Notes under the pieces: model-generated
Database searches by the model: none
What the model was told of the DNA's origin: nothing
What the model saw: only the letters and a program-made list of their open reading frames with translations
DNA from: Microtetraspora niveoalba
GTDB lineage: Bacteria > Actinomycetota > Actinomycetes > Streptosporangiales > Streptosporangiaceae
Assembly: GCF_001570405.1 (NCBI RefSeq)
Contig: NZ_BBYM01000012.1
Location: 1-64,000 of the forward strand
DNA: 64,000 nucleotides
Reading direction: 5' to 3'
Made by a program: the position numbers and the translations under genes
Part shown: positions 24,552-34,419 of the stretch, piece by piece
Position numbering within the stretch: the first letter of the stretch is position 1
How the letters are laid out: every line of letters begins with the position of its first letter

Positions 24552-25340
24552 TCAGGCGACGGCGGACCAGGGGATCGTCAGCTCGCCGAGACGCCAGCGG
24601 GACGGCCCGCCCAGAGGAGGCGCGACGGCCACCGGCCAGTCCCGCGCCAGCAGCTCGGCCGTCCTGATCCAGCGCTGGCGGGCGCCGTACGCCGCGAACG
24701 GCGCGCAGGTCGCCCAGGCGCGGTCCCACTGCCGGAGGAACTCGTGAACCGGCTCGCCGGGGACGTTCCGGTGGATCAGCGTCTTCGGCAGCCGTTCCGC
24801 CAGGTCGGAGGGGCGGTCGAACCCGCCGAACCTGGCGGCGAACGTCAGAGTGCGCGGCCCCTCCGCCCCGAGCGCCGCCCACACCGCGCGGTGGCCGACC
24901 TCCGAGCAGGTGCCCTCGACGATCAACCCGCCGGGGGCGATCCGTGAGCGCAGCAGGTCCCAGTACGCCCAGGCGTCGGCCTCGGCGTACTGCCTGAGCA
25001 CGTTGAACGCCCGCACGACCAGCGGCCGCCGCGGCACCGGCAGCTCGAAGCCGCCCCGCACGAAGGTCAGCCCCTCCCGCTCGTACGGCAGGGCCGCCGC
25101 CACGCGGGCCGGGTCGATCTCGACGCCCACGACCTCGACCCGCGGGCACACCGCGCGCAGCCGTACGAACAGCTCCAGGGTGGTGACGTGCGAGGCGCCG
25201 TAGCCGAGGTCGGCCACGAGCGGCGCCCCGGGAGCCGAACGGAGCAGGGGGGCGTGGACGGCGGCGAGCCAGCGGTCGGACCGGCGGAGCCGGTTGTGGC
25301 CCGTGGTGCCGCGGGTGATCTCGCCGACGGGTCTGCGCAC
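24552..25340 (-). CDS. Class I SAM-dependent methyltransferase-like protein
   Basis: The 262-residue protein has a Rossmann methyltransferase pattern: motif I reads [16 protein letters not shown] (about 43-58), followed by [11 protein letters not shown] with the acidic residue after strand 2. The substrate is not recognisable. GTG at 25340 is chosen because TACGGT lies 5 nt upstream and the frame beyond it is low-complexity; other GTGs lie upstream. It is convergent with the macro-domain gene. Confidence 0.7.
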   Translation of the reverse strand: MRRPVGEITRGTTGHNRLRRSDRWLAAVHAPLLRSAPGAPLVADLGYGASHVTTLELFVRLRAVCPRVEVVGVEIDPARVAAALPYEREGLTFVRGGFELPVPRRPLVVRAFNVLRQYAEADAWAYWDLLRSRIAPGGLIVEGTCSEVGHRAVWAALGAEGPRTLTFAARFGGFDRPSDLAERLPKTLIHRNVPGEPVHEFLRQWDRAWATCAPFAAYGARQRWIRTAELLARDWPVAVAPPLGGPSRWRLGELTIPWSAVA

Positions 25341-25405
25341 GCCAGACCGTACTTCAGGCCGCGCACCGGAACGTACGTCAGACACATCGGACCCCACGCC
25401 GCACG

Positions 25406-26143
25406 TCAGACCCGGTGGACCTTGTGCTGGGCGGCCTGGGCGCGCGGCCGGATCACCAGGCGGTCGATGTTGACGTGCGCGGGGCGGGTGACGGCGAAGG
25501 CGATCACGTCGGCCACGTCGTCGGCGGTGAGCGGGTCGGGCACACCCTCGTAGACCTTGGCGGCCTTCTCCGCGTCCCCCCGGAACCGGGTGAGCGAGAA
25601 CTCCTCGGTCTGCACCATGCCGGGCGCGATCTCGATGACGCGGACCGGCTCGCCGCACAGTTCGAGGCGCAGCGTCTCGGTCATCGAGGTCTGGGCGTGC
25701 TTGGCCGCGCAGTATCCGCCGCCGCCCTCGTACGAGACCAGGCCGGCGACCGACGTGAGCATCAGGAGCACGCCGTCGCCGGAGGCGATCAGCTTGGGCA
25801 GCAGCGCGCGCGTCATGCGCAGCGAGCCGAGCACGTTGACGTCGTACATGCGCTGCCAGTCGTCCACCAGGCCCGAGGCCACCGGTTCGAGGCCGAAGGC
25901 GCCGCCCGCGTTGTTGATCAGGACGTCGCACCGGTCGAGCGCGGCGGCGAAGGCGTCGACGGAGTCCTGCGAGGTCACGTCGAGCGTCGCCGGGCGGATG
26001 GAGGGCACTTCGGCGGCGAGCTCGTCGAGCCGGTCGCGCCTACGTGCCGCGGCCACCACCTCGAACCCCTCCGCCGCGAGCCGCCGGGCCGTCGCCGCCC
26101 CGATGCCGCTGCTCGCTCCGGTCACCACCGCGGTCTTGGCCAT
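25406..26143 (-). CDS. Short-chain dehydrogenase/reductase
   Basis: The 245-residue classical SDR has TGASSGIG (9-16) for NADP(H), NNAGG (about 80-84) and the catalytic Ser and YxxxK set (TSVAGL...YCAAK). It resembles YdfG-type serine/3-hydroxy acid dehydrogenases. GAGCGAGGCG precedes the ATG at 26143. It is divergent from mshA. The substrate is not assigned. Confidence 0.85.
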   Translation of the reverse strand: MAKTAVVTGASSGIGAATARRLAAEGFEVVAAARRRDRLDELAAEVPSIRPATLDVTSQDSVDAFAAALDRCDVLINNAGGAFGLEPVASGLVDDWQRMYDVNVLGSLRMTRALLPKLIASGDGVLLMLTSVAGLVSYEGGGGYCAAKHAQTSMTETLRLELCGEPVRVIEIAPGMVQTEEFSLTRFRGDAEKAAKVYEGVPDPLTADDVADVIAFAVTRPAHVNIDRLVIRPRAQAAQHKVHRV

Positions 26144-26311
26144 CGCCTCGCTCGCCTCGCTCCAAAGAAGGTTTTCGCCCAGGTCTCGGCCCGGATCCTG
26201 ATCGCGGGCCGAGTTCTCATCTTTCCAGGAGCTCTGGAAGGCTGCGGAACCGGACGATTGGGGAATCTTGTCGGGTTTCTTGGGGTTGTTACCCTTCTGG
26301 AGGTGGTTCGG

Positions 26312-27595
26312 GTGGCGCTGAGGCGGCGTCGGGTCAACCGGGTGGCGACGATCAGCATGCACACGTCGCCGCTGGACCAGCCGGGTACGGGCGACGCCGG
26401 CGGCATGAACGTGTACGTCGTCGAGGTGGCCAAACGGCTGGCCGCCCTCGGCATCGAGGTCGAGATCTTCACCCGGCAGACGGCCAGGGACCTGCCGCCG
26501 ACGGCCGAGATCACCCCCGGCGTCTCCGTGCGGCACGTCACCGCCGGGCCGTACGAGGAGCTGGACCGCGCGGACCTGCCCGCCCAGCTCTGCGGCTTCC
26601 TGTCCGGCGTGCTGCGCACCGAGGCGATGTACGAGCCCGGCCGCTACGACGTCATCCACTCGCATTACTGGCTTTCCGGGCAGGTGGGCTGGCTCGCCAA
26701 GGAACGCTGGGGCATCCCCCTCGTGCACACCATGCACACCATGGCCAAGGTGAAGAACCTGCTGCTCGCCGAGGGCGACCGGCCCGAGCCCACCGCGCGC
26801 GTCCTCGGGGAGGAGCAGGTCGTCGGCGTGGCCGACCGCCTGGTCGCCAACACCGAGGCGGAGGCGCGCGAGCTGATCGAGCTCTACGACGCGCCCACGG
26901 ACCGGGTGGCCGTCGTCAACCCCGGGGTCAACCTCGGCGTCTTCCAGCCCGCCTCCAAAGGAGCGGCCCGCCGCCGCCTCGGACTCCCGCAGGACGCCCA
27001 CGTGCTGCTCTTCGTCGGCCGCATCCAGCCGCTGAAGGGCCCCGACGTGCTCATGAAGGCGGTCGCCCGGATGCTCGTGGCGGATCCGTCCCTGCGCTCC
27101 CGGCTCGTCGTGGCGTTCGTCGGAGGGCCGAGCGGCAACGGCCTGGCCCGCCCGTCGCTGCTCGCCGAACTCGCGGGGGAGCTCGGCATCGCCGACGTCG
27201 TACGGCTCTCGCCGCCCGCGCCGCAGCGCGAGCTGGCGGACTGGTACCGGGCGGCGGACGTGACCGTCGTCCCCTCGCACAACGAGTCCTTCGGCCTCGT
27301 CGCCCTGGAGTCCCAGGCGTGCGGCACGCCCGTCGCGGCCGCCTCCGTCGGCGGCCTGCGCACGGCGGTCGAGGACGGCGTGTCCGGCATCCTCCTCGAC
27401 GGGCACGACCCCGAGGAATGGGCGGTGGCGCTGCGCGGCCTCCTCGGCCACCCGGCCTGGCTCGAATACCTCTCCGGCAACGCCGTACGGCATGCGGCGG
27501 CCTTCGGCTGGTCGGCCACCGCGGCCCGGCTCGTCGACGTGTACGCGGGGGCGATGGCCCGGCTGCACCGTGTCCCGATCGCCGTCAACTCCTGA
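26312..27595 (+). CDS. mshA: D-inositol-3-phosphate glycosyltransferase MshA
   Basis: MshA joins UDP-GlcNAc to 1-L-myo-inositol 1-phosphate, the first step of mycothiol synthesis. The 427-residue GT4 enzyme has [19 protein letters not shown] (about 21-39), [16 protein letters not shown] and the donor-site [17 protein letters not shown], all typical of MshA. GTG at 26312 has GGAGG 8 nt upstream; GTG at 26303 is an alternative. It is followed by the YbjN-domain gene and gpm in the same order as in Streptomyces. Confidence 0.93.
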   Translation: MALRRRRVNRVATISMHTSPLDQPGTGDAGGMNVYVVEVAKRLAALGIEVEIFTRQTARDLPPTAEITPGVSVRHVTAGPYEELDRADLPAQLCGFLSGVLRTEAMYEPGRYDVIHSHYWLSGQVGWLAKERWGIPLVHTMHTMAKVKNLLLAEGDRPEPTARVLGEEQVVGVADRLVANTEAEARELIELYDAPTDRVAVVNPGVNLGVFQPASKGAARRRLGLPQDAHVLLFVGRIQPLKGPDVLMKAVARMLVADPSLRSRLVVAFVGGPSGNGLARPSLLAELAGELGIADVVRLSPPAPQRELADWYRAADVTVVPSHNESFGLVALESQACGTPVAAASVGGLRTAVEDGVSGILLDGHDPEEWAVALRGLLGHPAWLEYLSGNAVRHAAAFGWSATAARLVDVYAGAMARLHRVPIAVNS

Positions 27596-27683
27596 GACCC
27601 TGGGGAGTGTTGCCGGCGGATGCCGGGTTCGCGCGCCGCGCCCCGGGGCAGGGGCAGACGGTCGAGCCCGGCGAGGAGGAGAC

Positions 27684-28181
27684 ATGAGTGACCTCGAAGA
27701 AGTGATCGACGGCGCCTTGAAGGCCGCGGACCTCGCCTACGAGCGGCCGCGCCCCGGCGCGTTTTTGGTCAAACTGCCCGGCCAGCACAAGCTCGCCACC
27801 ATGACCTGGCTCGTCCTCGGCGACCAGGCGCTCAGCGTGGAGGCGTTCTTCTGCCGGCAGCCGGACGAGAACCACGCCGAGTTCTACCGCTGGCTGCTGT
27901 CCAAGAACGGCTCGATGTACGGCGTCCACTTCGCGCTGGACGGTGAGGGCGACGTCTACCTCGTCGGCCGGGTGCCGTTCGACGCGGTGACCGAGGCCGA
28001 GATCGACCGGGTGCTGGGCTGCGTGCTCACCTATTCCGACGAGTCCTTCGACCGCGCGCTCGAACTCGGGTTCGCCTCCTCCATCCGCAGGGAGTGGGAG
28101 TGGCGGGTCAAGCGGGGAGAGTCCCTCGCCAACCTGCAGGCGTTCGCGAGGTTCGCCGATCCGGCGCGGAACCCCGCATAA
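27684..28181 (+). CDS. YbjN-domain protein
   Basis: The 165-residue protein matches the YbjN/T3SS-chaperone-like fold: [38 protein letters not shown] and [13 protein letters not shown]. Actinobacterial mshA is often followed by such a gene, which suggests a functional link, but its role is unknown. GAGGAGGA precedes the ATG. Confidence 0.85.
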   Translation: MSDLEEVIDGALKAADLAYERPRPGAFLVKLPGQHKLATMTWLVLGDQALSVEAFFCRQPDENHAEFYRWLLSKNGSMYGVHFALDGEGDVYLVGRVPFDAVTEAEIDRVLGCVLTYSDESFDRALELGFASSIRREWEWRVKRGESLANLQAFARFADPARNPA

Positions 28182-28207
28182 AACCGCACGGACTAAGCTT
28201 TCTGCCT

Positions 28208-28951
28208 ATGGCGACTTTGGTGCTGCTGCGGCATGGCGAGAGTGAGTGGAACGTCAAGGGCCTGTTCACCGGGTGGGTGGATGTCACGCTCTCCCCGGCG
28301 GGCGAGGACGAGGCGCGGCGCGGCGGGCAGCTTCTGCTCGACGCCGGTGTCCGCCCCGATGTGGTGCACACCTCCCTCCTGACCCGGGCGATCAGGACGG
28401 CCAACCTGGCGCAGGAGGTGGCCGACCTGCTGTGGCTGCCCGTCCACCGCTCCTGGCGGCTGAACGAGCGCCACTACGGCGCGCTCCAGGGCAAGGACAA
28501 GGCCCAGACCCGCGCGGAGTTCGGCGACGAGCAGTTCATGCTGTGGCGCCGCTCCTACGACGTCCCGCCGCCCCCCATCGCCGACGACGACGAGTTCTCG
28601 CAGGCCGGCGACCCCCGGTACGCCCTGCTCCCGCAGGAGCTCATGCCGAGGACCGAGTGCCTCAAGGACGTCGTCGACCGCATGCTCCCGTACTGGTACG
28701 ACCGGATCGTCCCCGACCTCGCGGCCGGGCGCACCGTCCTGGTCGTCGCGCACGGCAACTCGCTGCGCGCCCTGGTCAAGCACCTCGACGGCATCGACGA
28801 CGCGTCGATCGCCAAGCTCAACATCCCGACCGGCATCCCGCTGCGCTACGAGCTGGACGAGGACTTCCGCCCGCTGAACCCGGGCGGCGACTACCTCGAC
28901 CCGCAGGCCGCCGCGGCCGCCATCGAGGCCGTGGCCAACCAGGGCCGCTGA
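28208..28951 (+). CDS. gpmA: 2,3-bisphosphoglycerate-dependent phosphoglycerate mutase
   Basis: The enzyme interconverts 3- and 2-phosphoglycerate in glycolysis. The 247-residue protein carries the phospho-His motif [10 protein letters not shown] (His9), [20 protein letters not shown] and the second catalytic His in [17 protein letters not shown] lies 8 nt before the ATG, suggesting its own leaderless transcript only 26 nt after the YbjN gene. Confidence 0.95.
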   Translation: MATLVLLRHGESEWNVKGLFTGWVDVTLSPAGEDEARRGGQLLLDAGVRPDVVHTSLLTRAIRTANLAQEVADLLWLPVHRSWRLNERHYGALQGKDKAQTRAEFGDEQFMLWRRSYDVPPPPIADDDEFSQAGDPRYALLPQELMPRTECLKDVVDRMLPYWYDRIVPDLAAGRTVLVVAHGNSLRALVKHLDGIDDASIAKLNIPTGIPLRYELDEDFRPLNPGGDYLDPQAAAAAIEAVANQGR

Positions 28952-28998
28952 CCCGTACGGGTGATCCCGCGAGCGCGGGCGACCCCCGGAGACACGAA

Positions 28999-29041
28999 CG
29001 CGGAACGGCGCGGCAGGGGAGACCTGCCGCGCCGTTCCGCG
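28999..29041. terminator. Bidirectional terminator between gpmA and phoU
   Basis: A perfect 19-bp GC-rich stem with loop GGAGA (29018-29022) lies between convergent genes. It has no U-tract. Confidence 0.8.
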
Positions 29042-29061
29042 TCATGTGAGGGATGCCGGGG

Positions 29062-29709
29062 TCAGTCGGGGTTCCGCGAGCCGGTGACGAGATAGACGAC
29101 GTCGCGCGCGACGCTGACGGCGTGGTCGGCGTACCGCTCGTAATAGCGGCCGACGAGGGTGATGTCGATCGCCGACTCGACGCCGTGCGACCACCCCTTG
29201 TCCAGCAGCACGCGGAAGAGCCGGCGGTGCAGCCGGTCCATGGCGTCGTCGTCGCTCTCCAGCTCCTTGGCAGTCTCGACGTCGCGCGAGACGATGCAGC
29301 TCCCGGTCTTGACGATCAGGCGTTCGGCGATGGCGCCCATCTCCACGAACGTGTCGCGCAGCTCGGCCGGGATCGCCGACTCGGGGTGGCGCATCCGGGC
29401 GACCTTCGCGATGTGCTCGGCGTGGTCGCCCATGCGTTCCAGGTTGGAGGCCATGCGCAGCGCGGTGATGACGGTGCGCAGGTCGACGGCCACCGGCTGC
29501 TGGGTGGCCATCACCTCGTAGATGGATGCCTCGATCTCGGCGTAGAGGCGGTTGACCTCCTCGTCCCGGGAGATCACGTTCTCCGCGAGCTGGAGGTCGG
29601 CGTCCAGCAGTGCGGTGGTGCTCCTCGACACGGCGGAGCGGACGAGCCGGGTCATCTCCACCAGGCGGTCGGTAAGGGCTTCCAGCTCATCGTGGTAGGC
29701 GTCGCGCAT
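29062..29709 (-). CDS. phoU: Phosphate signalling regulator PhoU
   Basis: PhoU dampens the phosphate two-component system in response to Pst transport. The 215-residue protein consists of two three-helix bundles, each with the metal-binding E/DxxxD pattern (RMASNLERMGDHAEHI; GRYYERYADHAVSVA). The ATG at 29709 is preferred because TAGCGT lies 7 nt upstream, with a PHO box just before it. It is divergent from senX3, so PhoU and the two-component system can be co-regulated. Confidence 0.95.
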   Translation of the reverse strand: MRDAYHDELEALTDRLVEMTRLVRSAVSRSTTALLDADLQLAENVISRDEEVNRLYAEIEASIYEVMATQQPVAVDLRTVITALRMASNLERMGDHAEHIAKVARMRHPESAIPAELRDTFVEMGAIAERLIVKTGSCIVSRDVETAKELESDDDAMDRLHRRLFRVLLDKGWSHGVESAIDITLVGRYYERYADHAVSVARDVVYLVTGSRNPD

Positions 29710-29728
29710 GCCGATCACGCTACGCGGG

Positions 29729-29761
29729 GTTCCGTGAACGAACCTCGACCGTCAGATGAAC
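29729..29761 (-). promoter_or_regulatory. PHO box, three 11-nt direct repeats
   Basis: On the minus strand: GTTCATCTGAC, GGTCGAGGTTC and GTTCACGGAAC, contiguous and exactly 11 nt each, matching the streptomycete PhoP direct-repeat unit (GTTCACC-type). It lies just upstream of the phoU -10 (29717-29722), an activator position, and 73 nt before senX3. Confidence 0.75.
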
Positions 29762-29834
29762 TTTTCCGGAAAAGCCATGGTCACGCCCCATCAGGGAGGA
29801 TATCCGGCGAGAAAGGCCGCCTACATTTGGAACC

Positions 29835-31004
29835 GTGAACGAGTTGCTGGCCAGCCTGGCGGCGATGGCGGGGTTCATCCTGGGGGCCGTCGTCATGCTG
29901 GCGATCAGCCGCCAGTCCGAACACGAGCAGCGGCCCGAACCCTCCGACGAGACGTTGTCGTCCGGCGTCGCCTCGGTCCTCGCGGTGCTCCCTTCGTCGG
30001 CGGTCGTACTCGACCGGGACGACCGAGTGTTGCGCGCGAGCTCCGCCGCACGCGCCTTCGGCCTGGTGCGGGGCGAGTCCCTCATGGCCGCCGAACTGCT
30101 CGCCCTGGCGAGGAAGGTCCGCAGGGACGGCGAGATCCGCGAGAGCGAGATCGAGACGGCCGGGCGCAGGTTCGGGCAGGAGTCCACCACCTTCGCCGTA
30201 CGGGTGGCCCCGCTGGGCTCACACGGCCAGGTGCTCGTCCTGGCCGAGGACCAGACCGAGAGCCGCCGGGTCGAGGCGGTGCGCCGCGACTTCGTGGCCA
30301 ATGTCAGCCACGAGCTCAAGACGCCGGTCGGGGCCCTGAGCCTGCTCGCCGAGACCATCCAGGACGCGGCCGACGACCCCGAGGCGGTGACCCGCTTCGC
30401 CGGCCGGATGCAGCACGAGGCCGCGCGGCTGACCTACCTGGTGCAGGACCTGATCACCCTCTCCCGGATCCAGGGCGCCGACCCGATCCCCACGCCCGGC
30501 GCGGTGGCGGTCGACGACGTCGTCCACGAGGCGATCGACCGGTGCAACACCAAGGCGTCGTCCAAGAACATCACCCTCGTCGCCGGGGGACGGGACGGCC
30601 TGCGCACCTGGGGCGACGAGGACCTGCTGGTCACCGCCCTGCACAACCTCATCGACAACGCCGTCGCCTACAGCCCCGAGCACACCCGGGTCGTGGTCAG
30701 CGTCCGGCCGGTCGGCGACTCGGTGGAGGTGAGCGTCAGCGACCAGGGCATCGGCATCCCCGAGTTCGCCCAGGAACGCATCTTCGAGCGCTTCTTCCGC
30801 GTGGACACCGCCCGGTCGCGCGCCACCGGGGGCACCGGCCTCGGGCTCGCCATCGTCAAGCACGTCGCCGCCGCCCACGGCGGCGAGGTCACGGTCTGGA
30901 GCAAGGAAGGCTCCGGATCGACCTTCACCCTCCGCCTTCCCGCATTCGGCGGCACGGCGGGGGCGCCAGCAAGCACAACGACCCCCATGGAGGCCGCGAA
31001 GTGA
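29835..31004 (+). CDS. senX3: Phosphate-sensing histidine kinase SenX3 (PhoR-like)
   Basis: The 389-residue kinase has one N-terminal membrane segment (about 8-26), a PAS-like region (45-140), HisKA with His159 in FVANVSHELKTP, and a HATPase domain (NLIDNAVAYSPEH; GIGIPEFAQERIFERFFR; GGTGLGLAIVKH). The short periplasm-less topology is typical of SenX3/PhoR in actinobacteria. The GTG start has TACATT 7 nt upstream. The stop overlaps regX3 (GTGA). Confidence 0.94.
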   Translation: MNELLASLAAMAGFILGAVVMLAISRQSEHEQRPEPSDETLSSGVASVLAVLPSSAVVLDRDDRVLRASSAARAFGLVRGESLMAAELLALARKVRRDGEIRESEIETAGRRFGQESTTFAVRVAPLGSHGQVLVLAEDQTESRRVEAVRRDFVANVSHELKTPVGALSLLAETIQDAADDPEAVTRFAGRMQHEAARLTYLVQDLITLSRIQGADPIPTPGAVAVDDVVHEAIDRCNTKASSKNITLVAGGRDGLRTWGDEDLLVTALHNLIDNAVAYSPEHTRVVVSVRPVGDSVEVSVSDQGIGIPEFAQERIFERFFRVDTARSRATGGTGLGLAIVKHVAAAHGGEVTVWSKEGSGSTFTLRLPAFGGTAGAPASTTTPMEAAK

Positions 31005-31690
31005 CCCGGGTACTCGTCGTCGAGGACGAGGAGTCGTTCTCGGACGCCCTGTCCTACATGCTCCGGAAGGAAGGCTTCGAGGTGGTCGTGGCGGCCACCG
31101 GCCCCGAGGCGCTGGACGCCTTCGACCGCAACGGCGCGGACATCGTCCTGCTCGACCTGATGCTTCCCGGCCTGCCGGGCACGGAGGTGTGCCGTACGCT
31201 CCGGCAGCGCTCCAAGGTGCCCGTGATCATGCTGACCGCCAAGGACAGCGAGATCGACAAGGTGGTGGGTCTGGAGCTGGGCGCGGATGACTACGTCACC
31301 AAGCCCTTCTCCTCGCGGGAACTCGTGGCCCGCATCCGCGCGGTGCTGCGCCGCCAGGGCGACGTCGAGGAACTGGAGACCGCGATCCTCGCGGTCGGCC
31401 CGGTCCGGATGGACGTCGACCGGCACATCGTGGCCGTGCGCGGGGAGCACGTACAGCTCCCGCTCAAGGAGTTCGAGCTGCTCGAAGTGCTGCTCCGCAA
31501 CGCCGGCCGGGTCCTCACCCGCGGCCAGCTCATCGACCGGGTGTGGGGCGCCGACTACGTGGGCGACACCAAGACGCTCGACGTCCACGTCAAGCGGCTG
31601 CGCGCCAAGGTCGAGACCGATCCCTCCAACCCGCGCTGCATCCTCACCGTGCGCGGCCTGGGCTACAAGTTCGACCCCGTGGACGCCTGA
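31001..31690 (+). CDS. regX3: Response regulator RegX3 (PhoP-like)
   Basis: The 229-residue OmpR-family regulator has a receiver domain with acidic pocket VVEDEE (7-12), phospho-acceptor Asp52, Thr79 and Lys101, and a winged-helix DNA-binding domain (about 130-229; KTLDVHVKRLRAKVE, RGLGYKF). The GTG overlaps the senX3 stop by 4 nt. It probably binds the PHO box at 29729-29761 and controls phosphate-starvation genes. Confidence 0.95.
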   Translation: MTRVLVVEDEESFSDALSYMLRKEGFEVVVAATGPEALDAFDRNGADIVLLDLMLPGLPGTEVCRTLRQRSKVPVIMLTAKDSEIDKVVGLELGADDYVTKPFSSRELVARIRAVLRRQGDVEELETAILAVGPVRMDVDRHIVAVRGEHVQLPLKEFELLEVLLRNAGRVLTRGQLIDRVWGADYVGDTKTLDVHVKRLRAKVETDPSNPRCILTVRGLGYKFDPVDA

Positions 31691-31697
31691 GCCGGTT

Positions 31698-31721
31698 CCC
31701 CCGGGGCGACCGCCCCGGGGG
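31698..31721 (+). terminator. Terminator after regX3
   Basis: An 11-bp palindrome (CCCCCGGGGCG and complement) with a 2-nt centre begins 7 nt after the regX3 stop. Confidence 0.6.
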
Positions 31722-31833
31722 ACCGCCCGGCCCTCGTGAGCCGTCTCGCGCCGTTCGCACCGGCGTCTCCCCGTGGCCGTGGCCTCGGGAGGCCATCGCA
31801 ACACGCGTGGAAACCCGGACCCGGAAGGACACA

Positions 31834-31868
31834 CGAACCCCTTGCCCTGTACGGGGGCAAGGGGTTCG
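31834..31868. terminator. Terminator downstream of the leftward lipoprotein gene
   Basis: A perfect 14-bp stem (CGAACCCCTTGCCC and complement) with a 7-nt loop lies between two convergent genes, 49 nt beyond the lipoprotein stop. Confidence 0.65.
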
Positions 31869-31917
31869 GGTCGTTCGTGTCGCGCCTCGGCGGGGACGCC
31901 GAGCCAGGGGGCCGGGA

Positions 31918-32646
31918 TCAGCCCGCGCTGGTCGTCTCGGCGCCCGTGTCGGTGCCGGTGGCCGTACCCGTGGTGCCGTCGGCGGCGGTGTCCGTGGCAG
32001 CCGTGTCGGTGGCGGCGGTGTCCGTGGCAGCCGTGTCGGTGGCGGCGGTGTCCGTGGCGCCGGCGTCGGTGGTCGTGCCGGTCGCGGCGGTGTCCGTCGC
32101 CGGAGCCTGCGCGTCGCCGGCGGGCGGCAGCGTGGCGAACTCGCGGCTGCGCGGGATGACCGGGACGGACATCGTGACGTCGCCCGCGTTCTTGAACTTG
32201 AGCGTCAGCTTCAGCGTCTCGCCGCCGAGAAGCCGCTGCTTGAGGCCCTCGACCGTGGTGTTGGGCGACTTCACCAGCGTGTCGGGCGCGAGCTGGAACG
32301 CGTTGGGGATCCGCACGGACGTGGCCTGGCCGCCGTCCGGGATGATCGCGGTGAGGGCGTCCGGGCCCGAGTTGGTGTTCACCATGGTGAGGTAGAGCGG
32401 CGCGGAGCCGCCGGCCGCGATCTGGGCGCCGGACTCCGGCCCCAGGACGAACGCCTGGGCGATCTTCACGCCGTTGTGTCCGTAGTCCATGTCCACGCCG
32501 CTGCCGGTGATGTGGACGCCCGCCTCGGTCGGTGCGTACGGGACGTTGACGTTGGCGTCGAACCCGGCGCCGCACGCGGCCAACGCAGGAGCGACAGCGA
32601 GGAGCGCGGCGACGGCGATCGCCCTGCGGCGGCTGGTGCTGCTCAC
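31918..32646 (-). CDS. Lipoprotein with PCuAC/DUF461-like domain and Thr/Asp repeat tail
   Basis: The 242-residue protein has a lipoprotein signal (lipobox ALAAC) and a beta-rich domain (about 35-165). Its PLYLTMVNTNSGPDALTAI segment resembles copper-chaperone-like DUF461 proteins, but the Met/His copper ligands are not evident. The last ~65 residues are repeats of ATDTA. GTG at 32646 is chosen for AAGGAG 9 nt upstream. It is divergent from carD; a similar lipoprotein sits next to carD in Streptomyces. Function is unknown. Confidence 0.75.
   Translation of the reverse strand: MSSTSRRRAIAVAALLAVAPALAACGAGFDANVNVPYAPTEAGVHITGSGVDMDYGHNGVKIAQAFVLGPESGAQIAAGGSAPLYLTMVNTNSGPDALTAIIPDGGQATSVRIPNAFQLAPDTLVKSPNTTVEGLKQRLLGGETLKLTLKFKNAGDVTMSVPVIPRSREFATLPPAGDAQAPATDTAATGTTTDAGATDTAATDTAATDTAATDTAATDTAADGTTGTATGTDTGAETTSAG
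31981..32058. repeat. 30-nt in-frame tandem repeat in the lipoprotein gene
   Basis: Two identical 30-nt copies (31981-32010, 32011-32040) and a partial third (to 32058) encode ten-residue blocks of the ATDTA tail. Copy number may vary by slippage. Confidence 0.85.
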
Positions 32647-32903
32647 GGTTCGAATCTCCTTGGTATGCACGTTTTTGAGCAGCAAACACCATATCCGCGT
32701 CTCACCGTGGTCACGGACGCGGCCTCCTCGTAGCGGGACCTGGTTTTGCAGGTCACCCGGTATGTCCTACTTTGCCATTCACAGAGTCGACTGCTTGTCA
32801 AGTCCTAAAATGAGGGCTTGACCTGCAGTTATGTTCATTTCACTGTTCCGGGAGCCTGGAAGCGCGTGGTACTCTGGAGTACAGCGGAAGGGGTACTTGT
32901 CAC

Positions 32904-33386
32904 ATGACTTTCCAGGTCGGCGACACTGTCGTCTACCCCCACCATGGGGCTGCTCGGATCGAGGCCATCACGACCCGAACCATCAAGGGTGAGGAAAAGA
33001 CCTACCTGGTGTTGAAGGTCGACAAAGGCGACCTCACCGTCCAGGTGCCAGCGGAAAACGCCGAACTCGTCGGTGTGCGTGATGTCGTCGGCCAGGAAGG
33101 CCTTGAGCGTGTCTTCGACGTCCTGCGCATGCCGCACACGGAGGAGCCGACCAACTGGTCCCGCCGCTACAAGGCCAACCTGGAGAAGCTGGCGTCCGGT
33201 GACGTCAACAAGGTGGCCGAGGTCGTCCGTGACCTGTGGCGACGCGACAAGGAGCGCGGGCTCTCCGCCGGTGAGAAGCGGATGCTCGCCAAGGCTCGGC
33301 AGATCCTGGTGAGCGAGCTGGCGCTGGCGGAGAAGACCAACGAGGACAAGGCCGAGGCGCTGCTCGACGAGGTGCTGAACTCCTGA
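32904..33386 (+). CDS. carD: RNA polymerase-binding transcription factor CarD
   Basis: CarD binds the RNA polymerase beta subunit and stabilises open complexes, including at rRNA promoters. The 160-residue length, N-terminal Tudor-like RID ([20 protein letters not shown]) and C-terminal helical DNA-binding domain with the conserved Trp ([20 protein letters not shown]) fit exactly. GGAAGGGG lies upstream of the ATG. A TACTCT hexamer (32870-32875) could be a proximal -10. ispF starts 18 nt after its stop. Confidence 0.96.
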   Translation: MTFQVGDTVVYPHHGAARIEAITTRTIKGEEKTYLVLKVDKGDLTVQVPAENAELVGVRDVVGQEGLERVFDVLRMPHTEEPTNWSRRYKANLEKLASGDVNKVAEVVRDLWRRDKERGLSAGEKRMLAKARQILVSELALAEKTNEDKAEALLDEVLNS

Positions 33387-33403
33387 ACACGACATCACCA
33401 AGG

Positions 33404-33859
33404 GTGGGCATCGGTGTCGATGTCCACCCTTTCGCATCCGGTCGTACGCTCCACCTCGCCGGACTGCACTGGCCTGGGGAGACGGGGCTCGAGGGACACT
33501 CCGACGGGGACGCGGCGGCGCACGCCTGCTGTGACGCCCTCCTGTCGGCGGCCGGCCTCGGCGACCTCGGCGGTCTCTTCGGCACCGCCGATCCCCGGTG
33601 GGCCGGAGCCGCCGGAGCCGTCCTGCTGGAGGAGGCGGCCCGCCAGGTGCGGGCCGCCGGCTTCGAGATCGGCAACGTGGCTGTCCAGATCATCGGAAAC
33701 CGGCCCAAACTCGCGCCTCGCCGTACGGAGGCGGAGAAGGCCCTGGGGGCCGCCGTGGGGGCTCCTGTGAGCGTGAGCGCCACCACCACGGACGGGCTGG
33801 GGCTCACGGGACGCGGAGAGGGCGTCGCGGCGATCGCGACCGCCATCGTCTTCGGCTGA
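33404..33859 (+). CDS. ispF: 2-C-methyl-D-erythritol 2,4-cyclodiphosphate synthase
   Basis: IspF forms the cyclodiphosphate in the MEP isoprenoid pathway. The 151-residue protein has zinc ligands Asp6, His8 and His40 ([15 protein letters not shown]), equivalent to D8/H10/H42 of E. coli, and [18 protein letters not shown] near the end. The GTG at 33404 lacks a clear ribosome binding site, so it probably depends on coupling to carD. The carD-ispF-cysS-rlmB order is conserved, although other genes separate them here. Confidence 0.94.
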   Translation: MGIGVDVHPFASGRTLHLAGLHWPGETGLEGHSDGDAAAHACCDALLSAAGLGDLGGLFGTADPRWAGAAGAVLLEEAARQVRAAGFEIGNVAVQIIGNRPKLAPRRTEAEKALGAAVGAPVSVSATTTDGLGLTGRGEGVAAIATAIVFG

Positions 33860-34068
33860 CCCGTACCGGATTCCTCCGCCGAAGGGACGGCCGTCTCCCA
33901 AAGGGACATGCAAACCTGGATGCGGACGAGGGCGTCCTATTCATCGCGGGGGCGGCGACCCGGAATCCGGGCGCGGAAAGGGTCGCCGTCCCATTTCCGA
34001 TGATTCGTCAGCTAACCGGGTAAAACCCAGTCGGACGTGAAAGACGTCACTTCGACGGGGGGCTGGCA

Positions 34069-34332
34069 ATGATCGGAGCGGTCGTCGGTGCCATCATCAT
34101 CGGCATCATCATCGGGGCGTTGGCGCGGCTGATACTTCCGGGCCGCCAGAACATCAGCATCGGTCTCACGATCATCGTCGGCATCGTCGCCGCGCTGATC
34201 GGTTCGCTGATCGCCAGCGTCCTCGGTGTCGCGAACACTCGGGGCATCGACTGGGTCGAGCACCTCATCCAGTTGCTCCTCGCGATCGTCGGCGTGTACG
34301 CGGTCACCCGGGCTCGGGGAAGCAGCCAATGA
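34069..34332 (+). CDS. GlsB/YeaQ/YmgE-family membrane protein, copy 1
   Basis: The 87-residue protein has three membrane helices with the family signature GALARLILPGRQNISIGLTI between TM1 and TM2. The family (transglycosylase-associated, Pfam PF04226) is often stress-induced. GGGGGGC lies upstream of the ATG. A paralogue with about half its residues identical begins 87 nt after this stop. Confidence 0.85.
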   Translation: MIGAVVGAIIIGIIIGALARLILPGRQNISIGLTIIVGIVAALIGSLIASVLGVANTRGIDWVEHLIQLLLAIVGVYAVTRARGSSQ

Positions 34333-34419
34333 GTGGCCGGAAAGTAAACGAATATCTTCCGGACAATGGGTAGTGATCTCCCTTGACGGTGAATGTGTCA
34401 CCCTCAAGGGAGGTCGGTC

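Noticed and set aside
31981-32058. Repeats considered as a CRISPR array
   Set aside because: The 30-nt units are contiguous without spacers, in frame, and encode a repetitive protein tail.
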